Shown here piece by piece: positions 29,963-37,851 of a stretch of 64,000 bases of DNA. Numbering within the stretch: position 1 is the stretch's first letter; every line of letters starts with the position of its first letter. Under the pieces are notes generated by a model. The model saw only the letters and a program-made list of their open reading frames with translations. It was not told the DNA's origin and made no database searches. The DNA is taken from the NCBI RefSeq assembly GCF_000429345.1, contig NZ_AUBR01000004.1, positions 1-64,000 of the forward strand. Direction: 5' to 3'. The translations under genes were made by a program, and so were the position numbers. The DNA is from Desulfovirgula thermocuniculi DSM 16036. GTDB taxonomy: Bacteria; Bacillota; Desulfotomaculia; Desulfotomaculales; Desulfovirgulaceae.

Positions 29963-30751
29963 GCCCCGCCCGGCCAGGAAGCGCTCCATGTACCCCTTCA
30001 GGTGCCGGTAAAGCTGGCGGATTTCTTCTCCCTGCGGGAGCGTTTGCACGATCTTCTCCACGATTTGCCGGCGGGCAATTTCCTCCATGGTGTGCTTGAA
30101 GTTGATGTCAAAGAGCCAGGAGAGCATGAGCAGCTTTCTGTCGTTAAAGGTGCGCAGCTGGTCGTAGCGGCAGCACCTGCCCTGGAGGAGGCTTTCCAGA
30201 AGGGCCGGCGAATAGTCCGGGCTGCCGTCAAGCCCCCCGTAGAGGAGGGGGTTGAGGGCAGACCTCTCCTTTTCCAGGGCGGCGGTGAAATTCTCCAGGA
30301 TGTCTAGCTTGTCCGCGTCCCTGATGAGCCTGGCAAAAAGCGCGGTGCGCTCCGGCAGGCCATCCGGTAGCTCGGGAAGGGAATGGTATTCAATGGCCTC
30401 CTTGAGCAGGCGGCGTTCTTCTTCCTCGAGGGGACGGAGCACGCCGGACGCCTCCAGCTCGCGCACACCCAGGAGCGCGTGGTTTTCCGAGCGGCGGTCG
30501 TTGAAGGTGCGATAGCGGGCCAGCTGCACAAAACGCCCCACGTCGTGCAGGAGGGCCACGGCTTCGGCCAGGAGCAGGTCGCCTTCCTCCAACCCCAGGG
30601 ACCGGCCGAGGCGCACGATTTTCTCGCAGACCTGCCGGGTATGCTTTTCCTTGTACGAAATGGCTTCCTGTATCTGGGGGTCGGGGCTGTAAAACCCCCT
30701 CGCGTATTCTTTAAACCACTCCCGCAAGAGTTCCAGTTGCCGGACATGCAA
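29957..30751 (-). CDS. HD-domain phosphohydrolase
   Basis: A 264-residue HD-superfamily protein. Metal-binding residues appear in order: KHTRQVCEKI, VALLHDVGRFVQL, IEYHSLPELP and RDADKLDIL. The N-terminal half is the HD domain; the C-terminal half is helical with no motif I recognise. The start is TTG at 30751 with GAGAGGAG upstream. Substrate is unknown; nucleotides are likely by family. It converges on dnaB with a 6-bp overlap. Confidence 0.85.
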   Translation of the reverse strand: MHVRQLELLREWFKEYARGFYSPDPQIQEAISYKEKHTRQVCEKIVRLGRSLGLEEGDLLLAEAVALLHDVGRFVQLARYRTFNDRRSENHALLGVRELEASGVLRPLEEEERRLLKEAIEYHSLPELPDGLPERTALFARLIRDADKLDILENFTAALEKERSALNPLLYGGLDGSPDYSPALLESLLQGRCCRYDQLRTFNDRKLLMLSWLFDINFKHTMEEIARRQIVEKIVQTLPQGEEIRQLYRHLKGYMERFLAGRGS

Positions 30752-30873
30752 AGGGCATCACTCCTCTCCCGCTAAAATTATACCAGCAAAAGTTCCGGCC
30801 GCCGTTGCTTATTGCTCCCCACCCGGCGCTGTGCTAAAATAATTCTTGTCCGGGCTTTGGGGAGGGGCCGTAT

Positions 30874-31329
30874 TTGGACCACGAACACTTCATGCGCCTG
30901 GCGCTGGAGGAAGCGCAGAAAGCCTACGGGCGGGGCGAGGTGCCCGTAGGGGCGGTGGTGGTCTTAAAGGGTGAGGTCATCGGGCGGGGGCACAACTTGC
31001 GGGAAACCCTTGTGGACAGCACCGCCCACGCGGAGATCCTGGCCATGCGGGAGGCGGCCAGAAGGCTCGGCGACTGGCGCTTAAACGAGGCGGTCCTTTA
31101 CAGCACCATTGAGCCCTGCCCCATGTGCGCCGGGGCCATCGTGCAGTTCCGCGTGGGCACCCTGGTGTACGGCGCCCGCGACCCGAAGGCCGGGGCGGTG
31201 GACTCCCTCCTGGACCTAGTGAGGGACCCCCGCTTCAACCACCGCGTGGAGGTAATCTCCGGGGTCCTGGCCGAGGAGTGCGCCCAAATAATGCGCCGCT
31301 TCTTTCAGGAGCTGAGGCAAAGGGATTAG
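30874..31329 (+). CDS. tadA: tRNA(adenosine34) deaminase
   Basis: Converts A34 to inosine in the anticodon of tRNA-Arg. The zinc deaminase motifs are HAEILAMREAAR (with catalytic Glu) and PCPMCAGAIV. It has 151 residues. The start is TTG at 30874 with GGGGAGGGG upstream. A possible promoter is TTGCTC (30812-30817), 17 bp, TAAAAT (30835-30840). tadA beside tRNA-Ser and the SRP RNA is a common Firmicute arrangement, interrupted here by the bza operon. Confidence 0.95.
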   Translation: MDHEHFMRLALEEAQKAYGRGEVPVGAVVVLKGEVIGRGHNLRETLVDSTAHAEILAMREAARRLGDWRLNEAVLYSTIEPCPMCAGAIVQFRVGTLVYGARDPKAGAVDSLLDLVRDPRFNHRVEVISGVLAEECAQIMRRFFQELRQRD

Positions 31330-31333
31330 GCGC

Positions 31334-31426
31334 GGAGAGATGGCCGAGTGGATGAAGGCGCTCGACTCGAAATCGAGTAGGCAGCCAAAAGCTGCCTCGT
31401 GGGTTCGAATCCCACTCTCTCCGCCA
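31334..31426 (+). tRNA. tRNA-Ser (anticodon CGA)
   Basis: The acceptor stem GGAGAGA pairs with TCTCTCC, followed by discriminator G and an encoded CCA. The anticodon stem is CTCGA / TCGAG around the loop CTCGAAA, which gives anticodon CGA (reads UCG). A long variable arm, CAGCC..GGCTG-like, identifies a class II serine tRNA. The T arm GTGGGTTCGAATCCCAC is standard. Confidence 0.96.
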
Positions 31427-31437
31427 CATTTTAAAAA

Positions 31438-31648
31438 ACAAGTCCGGCGGGTGCCCCCGTTGCCGGGGGAGAATAGGGAAGTCCGGGCGGGCGTCGCCTG
31501 CCGAAGTGCAGGCCCGCCTGCAAACGGCGCGGACCCGCCACTGTATGCGGGGAGCCTTGCTTGGGCCACTGGGCACCGGCCCGGGAAGGCCGGGCAAAAA
31601 GGGCGATGAGCCGCGAGCCAGGAGACCTGCCCGCCGGAAGGCGCCGCG
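31438..31648 (+). ncRNA. Cobalamin riboswitch
   Basis: The conserved blocks of the B12 aptamer appear in the right order: GGTGCC near 31450, GAATAGGGAA (31471-31480), GCCACTGTA (31537-31545), GGGGAGC, GCCACTGGG (31565-31573), GGGAAGGC, then GATGAGCCGCGAGCCAGGAG and ACCTGCC with the B12 box at 31616-31632. It lies directly upstream of the first bza gene and ahead of a terminator hairpin, so it most likely switches the operon off when cobamide is plentiful. Confidence 0.93.
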
Positions 31649-31661
31649 GGGGATGATGGCA

Positions 31662-31706
31662 AAGTCCCCAGCCAGTTTTCTGCTTGGCTGGGGACTTAAT
31701 TTTTTA
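31662..31706 (+). terminator. Riboswitch expression-platform terminator
   Basis: A 13-bp perfect stem, AAGTCCCCAGCCA (31662-31674) with TGGCTGGGGACTT (31685-31697), is followed by AATTTTTTAA. It sits between the B12 box and the bzaA ribosome-binding site. This fits cobamide-dependent transcription termination. Confidence 0.88.
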
Positions 31707-31723
31707 AGCGGAGGTGGGTGTTC

Positions 31724-33022
31724 GTGCCTACGTTGATGGAGAGGGCCCAGGCCGGGGAAATCACGCCGGAAATGAAGCAGGTGGCGCAAAAAGAAGGGGT
31801 TGAGGCGGAGTTCGTCCGCCGGGGAGTGGCCGAGGGCACCATCGTCATCCTTCACAATCCCCGGCACGGGAGCGCCGCGCCCTTGGGCGTGGGGGCGGGG
31901 CTGCGCGTCAAGGTGAGCGCCAGCGTGGGTCTGGCCAAAGAGGGGGATTCCGTGGAAGGCGAGCTGGCCAAGGTGCGCGCCGCCCTGGAGGCCGGCACCG
32001 ACGCCCTCATGGATCTTTCCGTGGCCGGCGACATGGACGGCGCCCGGCGGGCCATCCTGGCGGCTGCGCCCGTGCCGGTGGGCACGCTGCCGGCCTACCA
32101 GGCCCTGGCAGAGGCCAGGGAAAAACGCGGCGCGGCGGTTAGGATGGAGGTGGAGGAGCTTTTCGAGGTCATCGAGCGCCAGGCGGCAGACGGAGTGGAT
32201 TTTCTGGCCCTGCACTGCGCCACCACCTGGCAGACCATGGAGGCGGCCAAGAAGCAGCGCCGCGTGGACTACCTGGTCAGCCACGGGGGCAGCCACCTGA
32301 TGGGCTGGATGATTTACCACCGCAAGGAGAACCCCCTCTACGAACATTTCGACCGCGTCCTGGACATCTGTCGGCGCTACGATGTAGTCTTGAGCCTGGC
32401 CGACGGCTGGCGCCCCGGCTGCCTGGCCGACTCCCTAGATGCCGCGCAGGTGCAGGAGCTGGTCGTCCTGGGTGAGCTGGTGGCCCGTGCCAGGCAGGCA
32501 AAGGTCCAGGTAATGGTCAAGGGGCCGGGCCACGTGCCCCTGCACCACCTGCGGGCTACCGTGCAGCTGGGCAAGGAACTCTGCCGCGGCGCGCCTTACT
32601 TTGTCTTCGGCCCCGTGGTCACGGACGTGGCTCCGGGTTACGACCACATTACCGCGGCCATCGGCGGGGCCCTGGCGGCGTGGGCCGGTGCGGAGTTCAT
32701 CTGCTACGTCACGGCGGCGGAGCATCTGGGCCTGCCCGATGTGTGCCAGGTGCGGGAGGGAGTGGTGGCCGCCCGCATTGCCGCCCACGCTGCCGACGTG
32801 GCCAGGGACCCCCGAGCGGCCCGCTGGGACCTGGCCATATCGCGGGCGCGCAAGGCCCTGGACTGGGAAAGGCAAATAGCAATGGCGCTGGACCCGCAGC
32901 AGGCCGGGAAAATGCGCCGAGAGCGCAGCCGCGGCTCGCGGGACACCTGTGCCATGTGCGGCAGGTACTGCGCCATGAAGGTGGTCGGGGAATACCTCGG
33001 CAGGGAACAGGGGGTGTGCTAG
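31724..33022 (+). CDS. bzaA: ThiC paralogue, probable BzaA (5-hydroxybenzimidazole synthesis)
   Basis: A 432-residue radical-SAM protein of the ThiC superfamily. Family features are seen but altered: RVKVSASVGL where ThiC has a VNANIGTS-like segment, DLSVAGDMD for DLSTGGDI, GTLPAYQA for GTVPIYQA, and KGPGHVPLHH for EGPGHVP. The cluster-binding end is CAMCGRYC. BzaA and BzaB of Eubacterium limosum together turn aminoimidazole ribotide into 5-hydroxybenzimidazole, the first step of anaerobic lower-ligand synthesis. The cobalamin riboswitch upstream and a second paralogue downstream support that reading over thiamine synthesis. GTG at 31724 has GGAGGTG upstream. Confidence 0.8.
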   Translation: MPTLMERAQAGEITPEMKQVAQKEGVEAEFVRRGVAEGTIVILHNPRHGSAAPLGVGAGLRVKVSASVGLAKEGDSVEGELAKVRAALEAGTDALMDLSVAGDMDGARRAILAAAPVPVGTLPAYQALAEAREKRGAAVRMEVEELFEVIERQAADGVDFLALHCATTWQTMEAAKKQRRVDYLVSHGGSHLMGWMIYHRKENPLYEHFDRVLDICRRYDVVLSLADGWRPGCLADSLDAAQVQELVVLGELVARARQAKVQVMVKGPGHVPLHHLRATVQLGKELCRGAPYFVFGPVVTDVAPGYDHITAAIGGALAAWAGAEFICYVTAAEHLGLPDVCQVREGVVAARIAAHAADVARDPRAARWDLAISRARKALDWERQIAMALDPQQAGKMRRERSRGSRDTCAMCGRYCAMKVVGEYLGREQGVC

Positions 33023-33026
33023 GGCC

Positions 33027-34298
33027 ATGACGCAGCTGGAGGCGGCAAGGAAGGGGCTGTTGACGCCGGAAATGGAAGAGGTGGCCCGCCGTGAAGGGAT
33101 GGAACCGGAGTTCGTGCGCGCCGGGGTGGCCGAGGGAACCATCGTCATCCCGCGAAACAGGCGGCGGCACGGCATTAAGACCTGCGGCATTGGCCGGGGG
33201 CTGCGCACCAAGGTCAACGCCCTCGTCGGTACCTCTGACGACCGGGACGACCCGGAAATGGAGGCCCGCAAGATAGAGACCGCCGTAAGCGCCGGGGCCG
33301 ACGCCATCATGGACCTCTCCACGGGCGGAGACATTGATGCCATGCGGCGGCTGAGCCTGGAAAGGGCCGCCGTCCCCGTCGGGACCGTGCCCATTTACCA
33401 GGCGGCGGTGGAGGCGCAAAAGCGGCGGGGGAGCATCGTGGCCATGACGCCGGAGGATATGTTTGCGGCCATCGAGAAGCAGGCCGCCGACGGCGTCGAC
33501 TTCATGGCCATCCACTGTGCCTTAAATTTCGGTGTCTTGGAGCGGCTCAAAAAGACCGGCCGCGTAACGGACATCGTCAGTCGGGGCGGCGCCTTCCTCA
33601 CCGGCTGGATGCTACACAACCGCCGGGAAAACCCCCTCTACGAGCATTTCGACCGCGTGTTGGAAATTTTACGGGAGTACGACGTGGTCTTGAGCCTGGG
33701 CGATGCCATCCGTCCCGGGTGCATTGCCGACTCCCTGGACGGGGCGCAGGTCCAGGGCCTGCTGGTGGCCGGCGAGCTGGTGCTGCGGGCGCGGCAAAAA
33801 GGGGTGCAGGTAATGGTGGAGGGTCCGGGGCACGTGCCCATTCACCATGTGGAGACCACCATTCTCCTGCAGAAGCGCCTGTGCCACCAGGCCCCTTACT
33901 TCGTGCTGGGCACCCTGGCCACCGACGTGGCTCCGGGTTACGACCACATTACCGCGGCCATTGGCGGGGCCCTAGCCGGGGCTGCCGGAGCGGACTTCAT
34001 CTGCTACGTCACGCCCGCGGAGCACCTGGGCCTGCCCACGGAAGAGGACGTGCGCCTGGGGGTGGTGGCCGCCCGCATTGCCGCCCACGCCGCCGATTTA
34101 GCCAAGGGCGTAAGAGGGGCCTGGGAGTGGGACCTGGAAATGGCCCGCGCCCGCGCCCGCCTGGACGTCGCCGCGGTGGCCGACCTGGCGCTGGACCCTG
34201 CCGCGGTGCGCCGCCACCTCGAAGGCAAGGGCGACGGCCTCTGCCGCGCCTGCGATGTGTGCGCCTTGCGGCTGGTGGCGGATTATTTCGGGCGGTAA
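33027..34298 (+). CDS. bzaB: ThiC paralogue, probable BzaB (5-hydroxybenzimidazole synthesis)
   Basis: A 423-residue second ThiC-like protein, 4 bp after bzaA. It is nearer to true ThiC: TKVNALVGTSDD, DLSTGGDID, GTVPIYQA, VDFMAIHCALNFG, and VEGPGHVPIHH. The C-terminal cysteines are CRACDVC, a spacing different from the first copy and from classical ThiC. Both halves share DVAPGYDHITAAIGGALA, so the pair arose by duplication. I assign BzaB from the operon order and riboswitch. A true ThiC in a B12-regulated operon is the less likely alternative. Confidence 0.78.
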   Translation: MTQLEAARKGLLTPEMEEVARREGMEPEFVRAGVAEGTIVIPRNRRRHGIKTCGIGRGLRTKVNALVGTSDDRDDPEMEARKIETAVSAGADAIMDLSTGGDIDAMRRLSLERAAVPVGTVPIYQAAVEAQKRRGSIVAMTPEDMFAAIEKQAADGVDFMAIHCALNFGVLERLKKTGRVTDIVSRGGAFLTGWMLHNRRENPLYEHFDRVLEILREYDVVLSLGDAIRPGCIADSLDGAQVQGLLVAGELVLRARQKGVQVMVEGPGHVPIHHVETTILLQKRLCHQAPYFVLGTLATDVAPGYDHITAAIGGALAGAAGADFICYVTPAEHLGLPTEEDVRLGVVAARIAAHAADLAKGVRGAWEWDLEMARARARLDVAAVADLALDPAAVRRHLEGKGDGLCRACDVCALRLVADYFGR

Positions 34299-34348
34299 AA
34301 GGCGGGCCGGAAAAGGGCAGATTGAGCACCGGCAGGAGGTGGTGCGGT

Positions 34349-35956
34349 TTGTTGGGGGTCGGTAATTGCACGGGTGGCGGCGGTGCCGAAGCCATCCTGG
34401 ACATTTGCCGCGGGCACTGGGCGGCGTGGGCGCTATTTGCGGCGGTGGAACTGGGGATTTTTGACGCGCTGGCGCGCGGTGCGGCAGGCCCCGGGGGGTG
34501 CGCGCAGGGCCCCGTTGGGCTAACCCCCTCCCAGGTGGCCGCTGCCCTGGGGACCCACCCGGAGGCCACCGCGCGGCTGCTGCGCGCCCTGACCGCCCTG
34601 GGCCTGGTGGAAAAGGCGGGAGAGGGCTACCGCAACTCCCCCGCCGCCGACCGCCACCTGGTGAGGGGTAGAGAAACCTATCTGGGTCATGCCGTGCGCC
34701 ATTTTGCCAACCTGGCCGAGGGGTGGTCCCGGCTGGGCGAGGCCGTGCGCTGCGGGTGCCCCACCGGCTTTGAGGCCGTGGAAAAGTCCGAGTACCGGGA
34801 GCGCCTGCGGGACTACATTCTGGCCATGCGGGACTACGCCGCGTTAAAGGCGGGGCGCCTGGCCGCCGCGCTGGATCTGTGCCGCTGCCGGCGTTTCCTG
34901 GATCTCGGCGGCGGGCCGGGAGTGTATACGGCGGCCCTGTTAAAAAGGCAGCCCCGGGCCAGGGCCGTGCTTATGGATCTGCCCCCCGTGCTGGAGCTGG
35001 CCGGCGAGATCCTGCGGGGTTATGGCGTGGCGGAGCGCGTAGAGCTTCTGGCCGGGGACTTTACCATGGACGACCTCGGCGAGGGCCTCTACGACCTGGT
35101 GCTCCTCTCCAACGTGGTGCACATCTACGATCCCGCCACCAACGAAAATCTGGTGCGCCGGGTCTGGCGCGCCCTGCGCCCCGGCGGTCAAATTGCGGTG
35201 CACGACTACGTGTTGACGGAAAACCCCGCCCCGGAGGCCGCCCTTTTTGACTTGAACATGCTGGTGGGTACCGTTACCGGTCGAGTGTACGGCGCAAAGG
35301 AGATGGAATCCTGGCTGGAGTCTGCCGGCTTTCGGGAAATCCGGCATCACCCCTTTACCCCCGGCAGCGTACTGCTGGTGGGTGAGAAGCCGGGAGATGG
35401 TGGCGGGGAGGGTGAAGAGGACCTTTGCGTGGGCGCGCGGCCCTTGCCCCTTCCCGAACTCCTGGAAGAGCTCTGCCGGTTGGCCCGGGAGGCCGGGGCT
35501 CTGGGGGTCAAGGCCGTTGACACGGCCACGGTGGCGGTGGCTCCCTGGGTGCGCTGGAAGTGCCAGTACGGGTGCCCGTATTACGGCCGGAGCCTCACCT
35601 GTCCCCCCTTTAGCCCCCGGCCTGAGGAAACCGCCGCCGTGCTGCGCTGCTACCGCCGGGGCCTGCTCTTTTGGGCCGAAGAATCCTGGCAGGTGCGCTA
35701 CCTGGCCGCCCGGCTCGAACGCCGGGCCTTTAGGGCCGGCTATTATAGGGCCTTCGGCCTTGGGGCGGGCCCGTGCGGGCTCTGTGCCCCATGCAACGTC
35801 CCGGGCCCCTGCCGCCGCCCCGGGGAGGCCCGGCCTTCCATGGAGGCCTGCGGAATAGATGTTTTCCGGACCGCCGCCAACAACGGCCTTGTGCTGGCGC
35901 CGCAAGAGGACTTTAGAAACACCTGCCCCCGCGTGGGGCTGCTGCTGGTGGAGTAG
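34349..35956 (+). CDS. bzaC: Methyltransferase-DUF2284 fusion, probable BzaC with extra metal-binding domain
   Basis: A 535-residue protein in two parts. Residues 1-345 are a SAM O-methyltransferase of the acetylserotonin type: a helical dimerisation and winged-helix part, then FLDLGGGPGVYTAALL, LAGDFTMDDL and LLSNVVHIYDP. BzaC in the known pathway O-methylates 5-hydroxybenzimidazole. A Gly/Glu-rich linker leads to residues 361-535, a DUF2284 domain: WKCQYGCPYYGRSLTCPP, GPCGLCAPCNVPGPC and ARPSMEACGIDVF. The Cys pattern suggests an Fe-S cluster or another metal. The start is TTG at 34349 with AGGAGGTGG upstream; no stop separates the domains. The fusion is not part of the described pathway. 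Confidence 0.78.
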   Translation: MLGVGNCTGGGGAEAILDICRGHWAAWALFAAVELGIFDALARGAAGPGGCAQGPVGLTPSQVAAALGTHPEATARLLRALTALGLVEKAGEGYRNSPAADRHLVRGRETYLGHAVRHFANLAEGWSRLGEAVRCGCPTGFEAVEKSEYRERLRDYILAMRDYAALKAGRLAAALDLCRCRRFLDLGGGPGVYTAALLKRQPRARAVLMDLPPVLELAGEILRGYGVAERVELLAGDFTMDDLGEGLYDLVLLSNVVHIYDPATNENLVRRVWRALRPGGQIAVHDYVLTENPAPEAALFDLNMLVGTVTGRVYGAKEMESWLESAGFREIRHHPFTPGSVLLVGEKPGDGGGEGEEDLCVGARPLPLPELLEELCRLAREAGALGVKAVDTATVAVAPWVRWKCQYGCPYYGRSLTCPPFSPRPEETAAVLRCYRRGLLFWAEESWQVRYLAARLERRAFRAGYYRAFGLGAGPCGLCAPCNVPGPCRRPGEARPSMEACGIDVFRTAANNGLVLAPQEDFRNTCPRVGLLLVE

Positions 35957-36016
35957 GACCCACCGGAACGCTCGCAGCCTTTTGAGCTAACGGTTTTACC
36001 GGGAGGTGAAGGTGCC

Positions 36017-37591
36017 GTGCGGGTGGTGCTCCTCAACCCGCCCCTTTTGACCGACCATTTTACCCGCGACCTGGTGGTTAATGCTCCCCTCTCGGCCTGC
36101 CTGCTCACCGGTTACGCGGGGGCCTGCCTCCGGCAGGCCGGTTTTGAGGTGACCATTTTAGATGCCGACTTGGCCGGGTGGAGCATTGCCGAGACCGGGG
36201 AGCGCTTGCTGACCGAGGATTTTGTTCTCCTGGGCGTGCACCTCAAGTTCCTCTGGGACCGCACCGCGGAAGTCATGGAAATGCTGCGCGCGGTGAAGGA
36301 AGGTAAGCCCGGCATTTTCCTGGCCCTGTACGGCCACTACCCCACCTTTGCCGCCGGGGAACTCCTGTGCCGGTTTCCCTTTGTCGATGCGGTAGTCCTG
36401 GGCGAGCCAGAAATTACCCTTGTGGAGCTGGCCAGGAGCCTCGCCGGCCGGCGGCACGCCGCCTGGCAGGACATTGTCGGGCTGGCCTTTAGGCGGCACG
36501 GTGTGCCGGTGAGAAACCCGTGGCGACCGCCGGTAAAGGATTTGGATGCCCTCCCCTTTCCGCTGCGCCCCGACCCTGCGCTGGCCGCCCGGCGCCACAT
36601 GCATAACTACATCCTCGGCAGCCGGGGCTGCTTCGGGCGCTGCAGCTTCTGTTATTTAAACCGCTTTTACGGGCCGAGGATGACCTGGCGGGGTCGCAGC
36701 CCGGCCAACATTGCGGCTGAGGTGGAAAGGGTATACGCTGAAACGGGCAACCCCAGTTTCTACTTTGCCGACGCCAATTTTTTCGGCCCTGGAGTAAAGG
36801 GCCGCCGACGGGCCTTGGAGATGGCCCGCCTCTTAAAGAAGCTGCCCTTTCCCCTGGTCTTTGGCCTGGAATGCAGGGCCTCCGACGTGGATGAGGAGGT
36901 CTTTTCCTCCTTGGCGGAAGTCGGCCTGCGGGACGTCTTCTTGGGCGTGGAAAGCGGGGTGCAGGCGGCCCTGGACCGCTTCCGCAAGGGTACCACCGTG
37001 GCCCAAAACGAAAGGGCCATAGAGACCTTGCGCCGCCTGGGCCTGAACCTTTCCCTTGGCTTCATCAATTTCGACCCGGGCACCACCCTGGAGGAGGTAC
37101 AGGAGAACCTGGAGTTTTTAAAGCGCATGGGACTGCTGGACCGCCCCTCCACTACGGCCCACCTCTTCTTCCACCGCCAGGTGGTCCTGCGGGGGACACC
37201 GGCCTATGACGAGCTTTCTGCCCGGGGCGCTTTGGAGCCGGCGGGCTTTACCGGCTACGAGGGAAGGTACCTGATTGCCGACCTGCGGGCGGAGGCGGTG
37301 GCCCGGGTGATGGGAGTCGTGGCCCGGTGGGTACTGGATGTAACCGGGGGCGAGGATCTGGAGATGGGCCGCAAGGAGGGGGCAAGCGGGGCCGCTCCCG
37401 GCGCAGGGTCCCTAAAAGACGGCCCTCGTGCCGGGCGCGAGGAAGTTTTCCGCCGGCTTAATGCCTTCCTGCAGGACTTTTTGGCGCACCTCCTGGAAGC
37501 GGCGGAAAGAGGGGAATTACACTTGCACACCGTGCCGGAATTTGTTGCCGCCGGGTGCCGGGAGGTAGAGCGGATTGCCTCCTGCCGGTAG
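36017..37591 (+). CDS. bzaD: B12-binding radical SAM protein, probable BzaD
   Basis: A 524-residue protein with an N-terminal cobalamin-binding-like domain (VVLLNPPLL, about residues 1-140) and a radical SAM core with the cluster motif GCFGRCSFCYLN (CxxxCxxC, about residue 210). In E. limosum BzaD, of this type, methylates 5-methoxybenzimidazole to 5-methoxy-6-methylbenzimidazole. It is the last gene of the riboswitch operon, 60 bp after the fusion gene, with GGAGGTGAAGG before its GTG start. The C-terminal 90 residues contain a low-complexity Gly/Ala/Arg stretch before a helical end. BzaE has the same architecture, so D versus E rests on gene order. Confidence 0.75.
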   Translation: MRVVLLNPPLLTDHFTRDLVVNAPLSACLLTGYAGACLRQAGFEVTILDADLAGWSIAETGERLLTEDFVLLGVHLKFLWDRTAEVMEMLRAVKEGKPGIFLALYGHYPTFAAGELLCRFPFVDAVVLGEPEITLVELARSLAGRRHAAWQDIVGLAFRRHGVPVRNPWRPPVKDLDALPFPLRPDPALAARRHMHNYILGSRGCFGRCSFCYLNRFYGPRMTWRGRSPANIAAEVERVYAETGNPSFYFADANFFGPGVKGRRRALEMARLLKKLPFPLVFGLECRASDVDEEVFSSLAEVGLRDVFLGVESGVQAALDRFRKGTTVAQNERAIETLRRLGLNLSLGFINFDPGTTLEEVQENLEFLKRMGLLDRPSTTAHLFFHRQVVLRGTPAYDELSARGALEPAGFTGYEGRYLIADLRAEAVARVMGVVARWVLDVTGGEDLEMGRKEGASGAAPGAGSLKDGPRAGREEVFRRLNAFLQDFLAHLLEAAERGELHLHTVPEFVAAGCREVERIASCR

Positions 37592-37655
37592 CCCCATCCC
37601 CGGGGCAGAGGGCGGTCCCGGCCTTTTGCACCCGGGAGCCGCGAAAACCACCCCC

Positions 37656-37684
37656 TTGAGTTCTGGGCACTTTAGAGCTATAAT
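37656..37684 (+). promoter_or_regulatory. Promoter of tRNA-Ser (GGA)
   Basis: TTGAGT at 37656-37661 and TATAAT at 37679-37684 are 17 bp apart, and the tRNA begins 14 bp later. This is a good sigma-A promoter. It shows that the second tRNA is transcribed independently of the bza operon. Confidence 0.8.
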
Positions 37685-37698
37685 ATGATCGGGCGTGC

Positions 37699-37793
37699 GG
37701 AGAGATGGCTGAGTGGTTGAAGGCGCTCGCCTGGAGAGCGAGTAGGCGGGGCAAAACCTCGCCTCGTGGGTTCGAATCCCACTCTCTCCGCCA
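37699..37793 (+). tRNA. tRNA-Ser (anticodon GGA)
   Basis: Acceptor stem GGAGAGA / TCTCTCC with discriminator G and encoded CCA. The anticodon stem CTCGC / GCGAG surrounds CTGGAGA, giving GGA (reads UCC and UCU). A long variable arm marks it as class II. The last 33 bases plus one flanking base (37761-37794) are identical to those of the tRNA-Ser at 31334. Confidence 0.96.
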
Positions 37794-37805
37794 CTTTATC
37801 CCGCC

Positions 37806-37834
37806 GGCCGCAAGATCCTTCTTGCGGCCTTCCT
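37806..37834 (+). terminator. Terminator-like hairpin after tRNA-Ser
   Basis: GGCCGCAAG (37806-37814) pairs with CTTGCGGCC (37821-37829), followed by TTCCTT. It lies 12 bp after the CCA end and probably ends the tRNA transcript. Confidence 0.72.
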
Positions 37835-37851
37835 TACCTGGTCATAAATTT

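Noticed and set aside
31724-33022. Calling the first ThiC-like gene thiC and expecting a TPP riboswitch
   Set aside because: The leader matches a cobalamin aptamer and no TPP THI-box was recognised; the gene is also divergent and duplicated.
33719-34348. Extension of the bzaC fusion frame upstream into bzaB
   Set aside because: The extra 210 codons are Gly/Arg/Pro-rich out-of-frame bzaB sequence. A TTG at 34349 with AGGAGGTGG gives a normal start.
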